This document shows positions 10,436 to 18,385 of a DNA stretch of 44,845 nucleotides, one piece after another (the stretch's first letter is position 1; every line of letters begins with the position of its first letter). The notes under the pieces are model-generated. The model had not been told where the DNA came from. It searched no databases and was given only the letters and a program-made list of their open reading frames with translations. Origin of the DNA: RGIG8767 sp964386235 (GTDB lineage: Bacteria > Bacillota > Clostridia > Lachnospirales > Lachnospiraceae); contig CAYLSH010000010.1 in NCBI GenBank assembly GCA_964386235.1, positions 1-44,845 on the forward strand. Reading direction: 5' to 3'. The translations under genes were made by a program, and so were the position numbers.

Positions 10436-11614
10436 ATGAACGAATATGAATTAAAATATGGATGCAATCCCAATCAGAAGCCTTCCAAAATCTATATGAA
10501 GGATGGTTCCGACCTGCCAATTCAGGTATTAAACGGAAGACCGGGCTATATCAACTTTTTGGATGCTTTTAACGGTTGGCAGTTAGTAAAGGAATTAAAG
10601 AAAGCGACCGGACTGCCGGCAGCCACTTCTTTTAAACATGTATCACCTGCGGGAGCAGCCGTTGGCCTTCCGATGAGTGATGTGTTAAAGAAGATCTACT
10701 GGGTGGATGATCTTCCGGAGCTTTCCCCGCTTGCCTGTGCGTATGCCAGAGCAAGGGGCGCGGACAGAATGTCTTCTTTTGGTGATTTCATTGCTTTATC
10801 CGATGTATGTGATGCGTCTACAGCGGGAATTATCAAAAGGGAAGTTTCCGATGGTGTCATTGCACCGGGGTATACACAGGAAGCACTTGCCATCTTAAAG
10901 GCAAAGAAAAAAGGCAATTACAATGTGATTCAGATTGATGAAAACTACGTGCCGGATCCGATTGAGCATAAGGAAGTGTTTGGTGTTACGTTTGAACAGG
11001 GCAGAAATGAGATCGAGATCAACGATGCTTTGTTTGAAAATATCGTAACCAAAAACAAGGATCTGCCAAAGAGTGTGATCATCGATATGAAGATTGCTCT
11101 CATTACTTTAAAGTATACACAGTCCAATTCCGTATGTTATGTAAAAGACGGTCAGGCAATCGGTATCGGTGCAGGACAGCAGTCCCGTGTACACTGTACA
11201 AGACTTGCCGGCAATAAAGCGGACAACTGGCTGCTTCGTCAGTGTCCGAAGGTATTGAACCTTCCTTTTGTGGACGGTATCGGCCGTGCGGACAGGGACA
11301 ATGCCATTGACAATTACATCGGCGAAGAATATATGGATGTTTTAGCAGAAGGTGCATGGCAGAGAGTCTTTACAGAAAAACCGGAAGTCTTTACCGCAGA
11401 AGAAAAACGGGCATGGCTGGATCAGATGGACGGAGCCGTACTGGGATCGGATGCCTTCTTCCCATTCTCCGACAATGTGGAAAGAGCAAAGAAAAGCGGC
11501 GTAAAATACATTGTGCAGCCCGGCGGATCCATCCGGGATGATGCGGTGATTGAATGCTGTGATAAATATGATATGGTCATGGTATTTAACGGAGTACGTT
11601 TATTCCATCATTAA
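10436..11614 (+). CDS. purH: AICAR transformylase (PurH transformylase domain only)
   Basis: 392 residues. Transfers the formyl group of 10-formyl-THF to AICAR, giving FAICAR, the substrate of the upstream cyclohydrolase. The catalytic Lys-His pair is visible in SFKHVSPAGAA (K67, H68), as are the downstream SNSVCYVKDGQAIGIGAGQQSR and SDAFFPFSDNVERA segments typical of AICARFT_IMPCHase. The ~130-residue MGS-like cyclohydrolase domain of ordinary PurH is absent, which explains the partner gene. A GAGGAG site precedes the ATG. The gene ends just before the structured element at 11624-11698. Confidence 0.92.
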   Translation: MNEYELKYGCNPNQKPSKIYMKDGSDLPIQVLNGRPGYINFLDAFNGWQLVKELKKATGLPAATSFKHVSPAGAAVGLPMSDVLKKIYWVDDLPELSPLACAYARARGADRMSSFGDFIALSDVCDASTAGIIKREVSDGVIAPGYTQEALAILKAKKKGNYNVIQIDENYVPDPIEHKEVFGVTFEQGRNEIEINDALFENIVTKNKDLPKSVIIDMKIALITLKYTQSNSVCYVKDGQAIGIGAGQQSRVHCTRLAGNKADNWLLRQCPKVLNLPFVDGIGRADRDNAIDNYIGEEYMDVLAEGAWQRVFTEKPEVFTAEEKRAWLDQMDGAVLGSDAFFPFSDNVERAKKSGVKYIVQPGGSIRDDAVIECCDKYDMVMVFNGVRLFHH

Positions 11615-11623
11615 TACAAAAAA

Positions 11624-11698
11624 GAGTTTCGCCTGCGAAACTCTAGCGCCGCTTTTGCGTCGCTTTTAGCGACATTCTACCTATGCAAAAGCGTGCGC
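11624..11698. repeat. Structured palindromic intergenic element (hairpin plus nested stem-loop)
   Basis: Two structures fill most of the 121-bp gap between purH and cls. First, GAGTTTCGC / GCGAAACTC (11624-11643) forms a perfect 9-bp inverted repeat with a 2-nt centre. Second, an outer stem GCGC+CGCTTTTGC (11646-11658) pairs with GCAAAAGCG+T+GCGC (11685-11698): 13 bp with one bulged T. It encloses a perfect 6-bp hairpin GTCGCT-TTT-AGCGAC (11659-11673). Only the minus strand has a T-run (TTTTTT) after the first hairpin, so it is not a good plus-strand terminator. It could be a small dispersed palindromic repeat or a leader RNA of cls. A related GAGTTTC...GAAACTC hairpin occurs at 19886-19905. 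Confidence 0.7.
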
Positions 11699-11735
11699 AT
11701 CCTCATGGAGTGTTTTCGATGTTTAGGAGTTCGTT

Positions 11736-13355
11736 ATGCAGAAGTATCGTAAGAGGGAATATAAGGGGGATAATCTAAGACAAAGTATCAAGCATACCAC
11801 CTTGCATTATTTTAAACGTATGGTGTTTAGCGGATTTGTCGTGACGGCGTTGCTTGTCATTGCGCAGTTTTTGCTTTTGTTTGCCGTCTTTTTTTTACTG
11901 GACAATTACGCCAAATATTATTACGAAGGTTCCGTGCTTTTAGCCGTGATCTGTATGATTTTCATCATTAACGATGACAGCAATCCTGCCTACAAAATGG
12001 CATGGTCCCTTCCCATTATTCTATTTCCCGTGGCGGGAACACTCCTATTTTTATACTTCAAATACAATTTCGGAACGCTTGCCATCAAAAGGATTGCAAG
12101 TGATATCGGAAGACAAACGCATGCATACGGCATTACGTCGAATGCAGTCAGGGAGAGGATTCATAAGGAAGATCCCGAACTTGAGAGGATTTCTTTATAT
12201 CTGGAAAAATACGGTGCCGCCACCTATCATCATTCCTCCATGCAGTATTTTCCGCTTGGGGATGATGCGATGGACCCGATATTAGATGAGTTGGAAAAAG
12301 CTCAAAAGTTTATTTTTATGGAATTTTTCATGGTGGAAGAAGGCATTTTTTTTGATAATGTCATGTCCATTCTGGAAGAAAAGGTAAAGGAAGGCGTGGA
12401 AGTACGTTTTATGTATGACGACATCGGCTGCGTTGCACTTTTGCCGAGAAATTATACGGAGCGTTTAGAGGCAAAGGGAATTAAAGCGCGTACATTTGCG
12501 CATATTTACCCGTTTTTTTCCACCCATTACAACAACAGGGATCACAGAAAGATTATCGTGATTGATGGCAAAACGGCGTTTACCGGCGGCCTCAATCTAT
12601 GCGATGAATATATTAACGCGTATGAGCGTTTCGGACATTGGAAGGATAATTTTGTCATGGTAAAGGGGGAGGCGGTAAAAGGATTTACCCTCTTATTTAT
12701 GCAGACCTGGAATTCCGTTGCCTATAAAAAAGGGATTGATTATTCCCGGTATTTATGCGTTAATGGGCAGGGTGACTCTGCCTGTGGGGAACACATTGGA
12801 GAACGGGACGGTTACGTAATTCCCTACGGGGACGGACCTTACCAGAAAGAAAATGTTGCAGAAAGTGTATATCTGAACATATTATGCCGTGCCCAAAAAT
12901 ATGTTTATATTATGACGCCGTATCTGATTTTGGATCATGAAATGGAGATGGCAATCATACATGCCGCAAGAAGCGGTGTGGACGTTAGATTGATTCTGCC
13001 GCATGTTCCGGACAAAAAGACACCATTTTTCATTGCCAGAACTTATTATCGCAGTTTTCTGGAAGCGGGCGTTAAGGTATATGAATACAAGCCCGGATTT
13101 ATCCACAGCAAGACCTTTCTCAGTGATGATGAGATCGCAACGGTGGGAACCATTAATCTTGATTTCAGAAGTTTGTATCTGCATTATGAATGCGGTTGTT
13201 TATTTTATAAAAACGAAAGTATAAAAGATATTTATAAAGATTTTACAGAAACGTTTCTAAAATGTATACTGGTGGACAGGGATTATTATGAAACGATCCC
13301 GGTATGGCAGCGAATCTACGGACGCATCATGAGAATGTTTGGTCCGTTAATGTAA
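11736..13355 (+). CDS. cls: Cardiolipin synthase (phospholipase D family)
   Basis: 539 residues, normal for clostridial Cls. Condenses two phosphatidylglycerols to cardiolipin at the inner face of the membrane. Two N-terminal hydrophobic segments (about residues 27-55 and 60-105) anchor it. Both HKD motifs are intact: HRKIIVID followed by GKTAFTGGLN, and HSKTFLSD followed by EIATVGTINLDFRS. An AGGAG site (about 11724-11728) lies 7 nt before the ATG. The next gene start (13370) follows its stop by only 14 nt, so they are probably co-transcribed. Confidence 0.93.
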   Translation: MQKYRKREYKGDNLRQSIKHTTLHYFKRMVFSGFVVTALLVIAQFLLLFAVFFLLDNYAKYYYEGSVLLAVICMIFIINDDSNPAYKMAWSLPIILFPVAGTLLFLYFKYNFGTLAIKRIASDIGRQTHAYGITSNAVRERIHKEDPELERISLYLEKYGAATYHHSSMQYFPLGDDAMDPILDELEKAQKFIFMEFFMVEEGIFFDNVMSILEEKVKEGVEVRFMYDDIGCVALLPRNYTERLEAKGIKARTFAHIYPFFSTHYNNRDHRKIIVIDGKTAFTGGLNLCDEYINAYERFGHWKDNFVMVKGEAVKGFTLLFMQTWNSVAYKKGIDYSRYLCVNGQGDSACGEHIGERDGYVIPYGDGPYQKENVAESVYLNILCRAQKYVYIMTPYLILDHEMEMAIIHAARSGVDVRLILPHVPDKKTPFFIARTYYRSFLEAGVKVYEYKPGFIHSKTFLSDDEIATVGTINLDFRSLYLHYECGCLFYKNESIKDIYKDFTETFLKCILVDRDYYETIPVWQRIYGRIMRMFGPLM

Positions 13356-13369
13356 AGGAGAGTATGGAT

Positions 13370-13398
13370 ATGCAAAAACCGGTTTTGGTTATTATGGC
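13370..13398 (+). CDS. Start of a gene lost in the assembly gap, probably a nucleotidyltransferase
   Basis: Only the first ten residues, MQKPVLVIMA (reading the last partial codon as Ala), are visible before the N run. AAAGGAG at 13354-13360 sits 9 nt before the ATG at 13370; an in-frame ATG at 13364 is too close to it. The beginning resembles the VLVIMAAGMGSRYGG-type N-terminus of sugar-nucleotide nucleotidyltransferases common in Lachnospiraceae. That is recall from a very short match, so identity is tentative. That a gene starts here is much safer. Confidence 0.5.
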
Positions 13399-13498
13399 NN
13401 NNNNNNNNNNNNNNNNNNNNNNNNNNNNNNNNNNNNNNNNNNNNNNNNNNNNNNNNNNNNNNNNNNNNNNNNNNNNNNNNNNNNNNNNNNNNNNNNNN
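13399..13498. other. Assembly gap (100 N)
   Basis: Exactly 100 undetermined bases, the conventional size for a scaffold gap of unknown length. An apparent open frame running through it from cls into ldhA is an artefact. A gene begins immediately before it, and the 42 bases after it show no end of that gene that can be recognised, so the real gap is probably several hundred bases or more. Confidence 0.95.
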
Positions 13499-13540
13499 TT
13501 TGTATTGATTACGCATGAAAGATGCGGATGGAGAGCAGTC

Positions 13541-14524
13541 ATGAAAAAAGTAGCAATGTTTGACACAAAACCGTATGATAAGATCTGGTTTGACAAATTG
13601 AATAACGGCAGATATGAGATGCATTATTTTGAGGGAAAATTAACAGAAGATTCTGTTTATGTAACGAAGGAATATGATGTGGTATGCGCCTTTGTAAATG
13701 ACGATATTCATGAAAAGATCATTGACAGGATGGCTGAAAATGGAGTTGGATTATTAGCCATGCGTTGTGCCGGATACAGTAATGTGGATATAAAGGCGGC
13801 GGAAGGAAAGATAAAGGTGCTACGTGTGCCGGCGTATTCCCCTTATGCGGTTGCCGAATTTGCAATGACACTGCTTTTAACATTAAACCGTAAATTGCAT
13901 AAAGCATATAATAGGACCAGAGAGTATAATTTTAACATAAATGGGCTGACAGGCATGGATCTGTATGGAAAGACAGTGGGCGTGATCGGAACCGGAAAGA
14001 TCGGACAGGTATTTGTCAATATTTGCAAAGGGTTTGGAATGCGTGTGCTGGCATATGATATTTTTCCCAATCCGTCACTTGGGTATGAGTATGTGGATTT
14101 AGAAACGCTGTTTCAAGAAAGTGATGTGATTTCCCTGCATTGTCCTTTGACGGAGCAGACTCATCATATTCTAGATGAAAAGGCATTTTCCAAAATGAAG
14201 GAGCATTGTTATATTATCAACACCTCCAGAGGTGGTCTGATCGACAGCAAGGCACTTTTGGATGCTCTTTATCAGAGGCGTATCGGCGGAGCGGGGCTTG
14301 ATGTGTACGAAGAAGAAGCGGACTTTTTCTTTGAGGATCATTCCCAGAAAGGAATTACGGATGCCACACTTGCCTTACTATCGGCTATGCCCAATGTGAT
14401 CATTACTTCGCATCAGGCATTTTTAACAGAAGAGGCGCTTAGTAATATTGCGAAAGTCACATTTGACAATATGGATGCTTATTTTGCCGGCGAAGAACTG
14501 GTAAATGAAGTGAAATACAATTAG
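13541..14524 (+). CDS. ldhA: D-lactate dehydrogenase (LdhA type)
   Basis: 327 residues. Reduces pyruvate to D-lactate with NADH, regenerating NAD+ in fermentation. It aligns by eye along its whole length with E. coli LdhA: RCAGYSNVD, VPAYSPYAVAEFA, the Rossmann motif GVIGTGKIG (about 147-155), SLHCPLT, NTSRGGLID with Arg230, DVYEEEADFFFEDHS with Glu259, and HQAFLTEEAL with His291. These are the Arg/Glu/His active-site triad. The start at 13541 has GGATGGAG 7 nt upstream; the frame further upstream is just open sequence from the gap. The three zinc-ribbon-cluster genes follow after 14 nt. Confidence 0.93.
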   Translation: MKKVAMFDTKPYDKIWFDKLNNGRYEMHYFEGKLTEDSVYVTKEYDVVCAFVNDDIHEKIIDRMAENGVGLLAMRCAGYSNVDIKAAEGKIKVLRVPAYSPYAVAEFAMTLLLTLNRKLHKAYNRTREYNFNINGLTGMDLYGKTVGVIGTGKIGQVFVNICKGFGMRVLAYDIFPNPSLGYEYVDLETLFQESDVISLHCPLTEQTHHILDEKAFSKMKEHCYIINTSRGGLIDSKALLDALYQRRIGGAGLDVYEEEADFFFEDHSQKGITDATLALLSAMPNVIITSHQAFLTEEALSNIAKVTFDNMDAYFAGEELVNEVKYN

Positions 14525-14538
14525 AAATGAGGATGATT

Positions 14539-15342
14539 ATGGATAAAACTCTTTGTCCGAACTGTGGAGCGAGCATTGATGCGATGGAACCGAAATGTCC
14601 GTTCTGCGGGTACATAAATATTCCGGGTGCGGAAGAAAAGTTTATGCAGGATTTGGAGCAGACGCAGGAAGAGTTAAGTCAGATTCCGAAGATGCAGGAA
14701 GAACAGATTAAAAAATCTTTTTTCAAAAGCAGTAAAGTGATCTGGATTACCGTGTTGATTGCCGCACTGGTTTTACTTTTTTTCGTCGGCGGCAGTTTTG
14801 CCTGTTCAAAGGTATTGGACAGTATTTTTTCATATGAATATGATGCCAAAACAGAAATGCTTTGGGAAAGAGAAAATTTCCCGATTCTGGATGAAATGTA
14901 TGAAAAGGGTGACTATGACGGAATCCTTGCTTTTCAGGATGAAATGTATGAAGGTAATTGGAATAATAATACCAATCATGGTATATACAACTGGAAGCAT
15001 AGTGATTTTTTAGATTACTACAGGGCATACAAGGAGACGAAAGAGATTATAGACTTCATGGATGCAGGTGATGAGCTGACGAAATATGCAGCACAGAATC
15101 TGGTATACCATTGTATGCGTTATCACTACCGTGCTTATCAGGAAGAATATTTGACGGTTTCGCCTGAAGAAGAACAGATGTTAGAAGAGTACCGTGAGTA
15201 TATGGAAGAGATTTTTTATAAACGTCTCAAATTTACAGATGAAGAAGCGGATGCATTATACAAAAAAGCACTAAGTTACGATGTAATTGGTGCAAAGGAA
15301 TGTTATAATTATGCTGATAAGATCAGAAAACGAATAGAATAG
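14539..15342 (+). CDS. Zinc-ribbon single-pass membrane protein (cluster member 1)
   Basis: 267 residues, not recognised. The N-terminus carries a four-cysteine zinc ribbon, CPNCG near residue 5 and CPFCG near residue 22. Then come an acidic/Gln-rich stretch, one transmembrane helix (about 65-92, VIWITVLIAALVLLFFVGG), and a ~175-residue extracytoplasmic domain rich in Tyr, Glu and Asp that looks all-helical, with several YxxxY and EEY segments. ATGs at 14527 and 14533 are also in frame; 14539 is preferred because TGAGGA lies 5 nt upstream. Topology is probably ribbon inside, helical domain outside. The gene sits 14 nt after ldhA and 21 nt before a second protein of the same layout. Confidence 0.75.
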   Translation: MDKTLCPNCGASIDAMEPKCPFCGYINIPGAEEKFMQDLEQTQEELSQIPKMQEEQIKKSFFKSSKVIWITVLIAALVLLFFVGGSFACSKVLDSIFSYEYDAKTEMLWERENFPILDEMYEKGDYDGILAFQDEMYEGNWNNNTNHGIYNWKHSDFLDYYRAYKETKEIIDFMDAGDELTKYAAQNLVYHCMRYHYRAYQEEYLTVSPEEEQMLEEYREYMEEIFYKRLKFTDEEADALYKKALSYDVIGAKECYNYADKIRKRIE

Positions 15343-15363
15343 AAAGAATGAGGAGATACCAAA

Positions 15364-16110
15364 ATGAAATGTCCCGGTTGCGGATCCAATCTGGCTATGG
15401 AGGATGAAAGATGTTCCTTCTGCGGAGCGGAAAATCCATTTGCCCAAAAACACCGTCGGGAAATGAGACGGTTTACAAGAGAGTTTAGTGAGACAAAAGA
15501 CGAAGTGATGCACAAGTCCCGCCATGTGAATCAGTGGACGGTAAAGATAACATTATGTGCTGTTCTGGTGGCGGCATGCCTGTTATTGGTATTTTGTATG
15601 CAATACAGTTACAATTTTTATCGCTTGTTTCAGGAAAGGGCAATCAATTCCAAACTGGACTGGTACACAGAACAGCTTGATGAGATGGAAGAAAACAGGG
15701 AGTACATTAAGTTTACCACCTTCTGGGATGATCATGATCTGCGCGTCTGTGATAATCTCGATGAATATGAGATGGTGGCAAGGTGCTGTGAATCTTTCGG
15801 TTACGTATTTCAATATACAATGAGAATAGTTTTGACAGAGGATGATGAATCTACTCAGCATGAAAAAATGGCAGGATATGCCGCAGATAATGTCAATTAT
15901 TTGTATCACAATGCAACGAAGCAGCCGTATGCGGATGATGAGCAGTACAGCACCAGGCATCAGGCATTTATGGATGAGTTGGTAGAAGATATGGAGGCAT
16001 TTTTGCAGGTATATTATGGATTGACGGATGAAGAAGTGGCTTCTTTCAGACAGTTATCCGATTCTAAGAGAAAAGTATTACTCGAAGAGGGGGCATTGCA
16101 GTATGAGTAA
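15364..16110 (+). CDS. Zinc-ribbon single-pass membrane protein (cluster member 2)
   Basis: 248 residues, not recognised. It has the same order as the preceding gene: an N-terminal ribbon (CPGCG near residue 3, CSFCG near residue 18), a basic juxtamembrane segment (HRREMRRFTREF), a transmembrane helix (about 60-82) and a ~160-residue outer domain rich in Glu, Asp, Tyr and Met. The outer domains of the two share helical, acidic character but no clear linear identity by eye, so paralogy is suspected, not shown. GAGGAGA lies 7 nt before the ATG. Its last codons overlap the start of the next gene. Confidence 0.75.
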   Translation: MKCPGCGSNLAMEDERCSFCGAENPFAQKHRREMRRFTREFSETKDEVMHKSRHVNQWTVKITLCAVLVAACLLLVFCMQYSYNFYRLFQERAINSKLDWYTEQLDEMEENREYIKFTTFWDDHDLRVCDNLDEYEMVARCCESFGYVFQYTMRIVLTEDDESTQHEKMAGYAADNVNYLYHNATKQPYADDEQYSTRHQAFMDELVEDMEAFLQVYYGLTDEEVASFRQLSDSKRKVLLEEGALQYE

Positions 16111-16633
16111 ATTGTATTACGAAAGACCGAACAAGTCCGATTCTAGTCAGAATAGACCGAAGCAGCAAGAGCAAATGCAACAGCGCACATACAATCCCAA
16201 TCCTGCTGTTAAGTATAAGGGGATGAACATGAAGGATCTGATTATGAATGTGGTACTGATTGTACTGAGTGTTCTTTTTGTGATTCTTTTTGCGGTAACG
16301 ATCGGGATTATGGCGGATGTGGATTATAGCTATACACGGGATGAAGACGAATTCTGGTACTCGATTCAGAGCGGGATGTACGGGGATCTTCCCGAGGATT
16401 ATTATCATAATGTGAATGAAAATGCAAAAATGACATCCGGAATGGAACAGGTTTATGCGGTTGCCCGTTATTTCGAAGCAGCATCCCTGTATAAAGTTGC
16501 CGTACATACGCAGGATCCGGAAAAAATGGAAAAATATTATGCTGTTATGGAAGAAAATGCGCCTTATATGGAGGATATACCGCAGATCGTAGAAGATATC
16601 CACGAGAAACTGGGATTGGAAATTTCTTATTAA
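16103..16633 (+). CDS. Single-pass membrane protein (cluster member 3, no zinc ribbon)
   Basis: 176 residues, not recognised. The ATG overlaps the end of the previous gene (ATGAGTAA, 8 nt), which points to translational coupling; GAAGAGGGGG lies 9 nt upstream. The longer frame from 16028 would overlap 83 nt and lacks a ribosome binding site. The N-terminus is Gln/Pro/Asn-rich and hydrophilic (about 1-45), with no cysteines where the neighbours have their ribbon. One transmembrane helix follows (about 48-72), then a ~100-residue acidic outer domain containing EKYYAVMEENAPYMEDIPQ. A strong terminator follows 12 nt after the stop. Confidence 0.75.
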   Translation: MSKLYYERPNKSDSSQNRPKQQEQMQQRTYNPNPAVKYKGMNMKDLIMNVVLIVLSVLFVILFAVTIGIMADVDYSYTRDEDEFWYSIQSGMYGDLPEDYYHNVNENAKMTSGMEQVYAVARYFEAASLYKVAVHTQDPEKMEKYYAVMEENAPYMEDIPQIVEDIHEKLGLEISY

Positions 16634-16644
16634 AGACAAAAAAG

Positions 16645-16672
16645 ACCCGAAAGAAAAATCTTTCGGGTTTTT
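16645..16672. terminator. Bidirectional rho-independent terminator
   Basis: A perfect stem ACCCGAAAGA / TCTTTCGGGT with an AAAA loop is followed on the plus strand by TTTTT and on the minus strand by CTTTTTT. It ends the three-gene membrane cluster on the plus strand and the tRNA-Pro transcript on the minus strand. Confidence 0.9.
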
Positions 16673-16674
16673 AA

Positions 16675-16747
16675 TCGGAATGACAAGACTTGAACTTGCG
16701 ACCTCTACTTCCCTAAAGTAGCGCTCTACCACCTGAGCCACATCCCG
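16675..16747 (-). tRNA. tRNA-Pro (anticodon AGG)
   Basis: The minus strand folds as a 73-nt cloverleaf. Acceptor CGGGATG pairs with CATTCCG with discriminator A; the D arm is GCTC/GAGC; the anticodon stem CTACT/AGTAG carries the loop TTAGGGA (anticodon AGG); the T arm GCAAG/CTTGT carries the loop TTCAAGT. The CGGGATGTGGCTCAG beginning is typical of bacterial tRNA-Pro. The anticodon reads CCU, and also CCC and others only if A34 is deaminated to inosine. No CCA is encoded (the bases after A73 are TTA), so CCA must be added enzymatically. Confidence 0.93.
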
Positions 16748-16759
16748 ACGACATTTGAT

Positions 16760-16789
16760 ATGATACTATCTTTGGGGGGTGTTTGTCAA
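16760..16789 (-). promoter_or_regulatory. Promoter of tRNA-Pro
   Basis: On the minus strand TTGACA (16784-16789) is followed by 18 bp and TATCAT (16760-16765). The predicted start falls a few bases before the tRNA 5' end at 16747. Confidence 0.75.
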
Positions 16790-16864
16790 GTAATATTTGT
16801 AAGGAAAGAAATATAATTTTAAGAACTAAAAATGGGCTGCATAAGCAGCAGAATGTGAGGAAAA

Positions 16865-18385
16865 ATGGAAACCATTCGTTTTGAAGAATCCGGCATTGAT
16901 GAAAGAATCATCCGTGCAGTTAAGGAGATGGGCTTTGAGTCCATGTCACCGATACAACAGCAGGCAATTCCTGCGGTATTAAAAGGAGAGGACATTATCG
17001 GACAGGCGCAGACCGGAACGGGAAAAACAGCGGCTTTTGGAATCCCGGCACTGCAAATGATCGATCCGGCGGCAAAGGGCGTTCAGTGTATTGTTCTTTG
17101 TCCGACAAGAGAACTTGCCATTCAGGCAGCGGAGGAAATCCGCAAATATGCTAAATATATGCAGGGAATCAAGGTTCTCCCTATTTATGGAGGGCAGGAT
17201 ATTAACAGACAGATCCGTTCGCTGGCAGGCAATGTTCAGATCGTGGTGGGAACACCGGGAAGAGTCATGGATCATATGAGACGGCATACGCTGAAATTAA
17301 GAAATATCCGTCTGATGGTTCTTGACGAAGCGGATGAAATGCTAAATATGGGATTTCGCGAAGATATTGAAACGATTTTAAAAGGAGTTGGCTCAGAACA
17401 CCAGACCGTTTTGTTTTCTGCCACCATGCCGCAGGCAATCTTAGATATTACGTCCCGGTATCAGAAACCCGATGCAAAGTATATCCAGATTCAGAAAAAG
17501 GAACTGACGATTCCTCTGGTCAAACAGTATTATTATGAAGTAAAAAGAGAAAATAAGGAAGAAGTAACGGCAAGACTTTTAGATTATTACAATCCCAGAC
17601 AGACCTTAATTTTTTGCAACACCAAAAGAATGGTGGATGAACTTTGCGAAAAATTAAAAGGAAGGGGTTATTTTGCGGAAGGATTGCATGGGGATCTTTC
17701 ACAGGCACAGCGTGATAAGGTTATGCAGGGATTTCGCAAGAAAACAACGGAAATCCTGATCGCGACGGATGTAGCAGCAAGAGGAATTGATGTAGATGAT
17801 GTCGAAGCGGTTATCAATTATGATGTTCCGCAGGACATAGAGTATTATGTGCATCGTATTGGACGTACGGGACGTGCGGGCAGAAGCGGACGCTCCTTTA
17901 CGCTTGTTGTGGGACGGGAAATCTATAAGATCCGTGAGATTGAAAAAGTATGCAATACCAAGATCAAAGCAAGAAGAGTACCATCCGGTGCGGATGTCAC
18001 TGCCGCCAAATCCGAAAAGATCCTGTCGGAGATTTTAACGGTATTAAAGGAGCAGGATCTGAGTGCCATGCTTCCGCTTATTGAAGCAAAGATAAATGAT
18101 GAGGACTGTACGGCAATGGAACTTTGCGCTGCTTTTTTGAAACAGCAGATGGGCGAAGAAGCAAAGGATATTCCGACAGAGGATTATTTTGCAGAGCGTA
18201 AACGCATCAAGATGGAAGAACGCAGAAACCGCGGTAAGAGAGTGGAACAGTATCGCAATAAAGACGGCAGCCGTTTCTTTGGTATGGAGAAAAAACGGTT
18301 TAAGTTTAAAAATGACGAAGGCAGGGCAAGGCATGCAAAAGACGGCAAATTCCCCAAAAAACAACAGCATAAAAAAGCAAAATAA
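16865..18385 (+). CDS. DEAD-box ATP-dependent RNA helicase
   Basis: 506 residues. Unwinds or remodels RNA, for example in ribosome assembly, decay or cold adaptation. All core motifs are present in order: the Q motif (GFESMSPIQQQAIP), motif I AQTGTGKT (about 48-55), PTRELA, TPGR, motif II DEAD followed by EMLNMGF, SAT, the IFCNTKR segment, ATDVAARGID and HRIGRTGRAG. A ~130-residue C-terminal extension ends in a strongly basic Lys/Arg tail suited to RNA binding, of CshA/DeaD character but without a clear RRM by eye. GTGAGGA precedes the ATG. The next gene starts inside its 3' end. Confidence 0.95.
   Translation: METIRFEESGIDERIIRAVKEMGFESMSPIQQQAIPAVLKGEDIIGQAQTGTGKTAAFGIPALQMIDPAAKGVQCIVLCPTRELAIQAAEEIRKYAKYMQGIKVLPIYGGQDINRQIRSLAGNVQIVVGTPGRVMDHMRRHTLKLRNIRLMVLDEADEMLNMGFREDIETILKGVGSEHQTVLFSATMPQAILDITSRYQKPDAKYIQIQKKELTIPLVKQYYYEVKRENKEEVTARLLDYYNPRQTLIFCNTKRMVDELCEKLKGRGYFAEGLHGDLSQAQRDKVMQGFRKKTTEILIATDVAARGIDVDDVEAVINYDVPQDIEYYVHRIGRTGRAGRSGRSFTLVVGREIYKIREIEKVCNTKIKARRVPSGADVTAAKSEKILSEILTVLKEQDLSAMLPLIEAKINDEDCTAMELCAAFLKQQMGEEAKDIPTEDYFAERKRIKMEERRNRGKRVEQYRNKDGSRFFGMEKKRFKFKNDEGRARHAKDGKFPKKQQHKKAK

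Noticed and set aside
13304..14524. Apparent fusion reading frame from the end of cls through the N run into ldhA
   Set aside because: The frame exists only because N codons are not stops. The ldhA start with its own ribosome binding site is at 13541.
16064..16741. 225-codon minus-strand frame covering the third membrane gene and the tRNA
   Set aside because: It runs through the tRNA and the terminator and has a His/Ile-rich composition typical of antisense of real coding sequence.
16784..16817. TTGTCA ... TATAAT on the plus strand as helicase promoter
   Set aside because: The spacer is 23 bp, too long; the same bases make a better minus-strand tRNA promoter (TTGACA).
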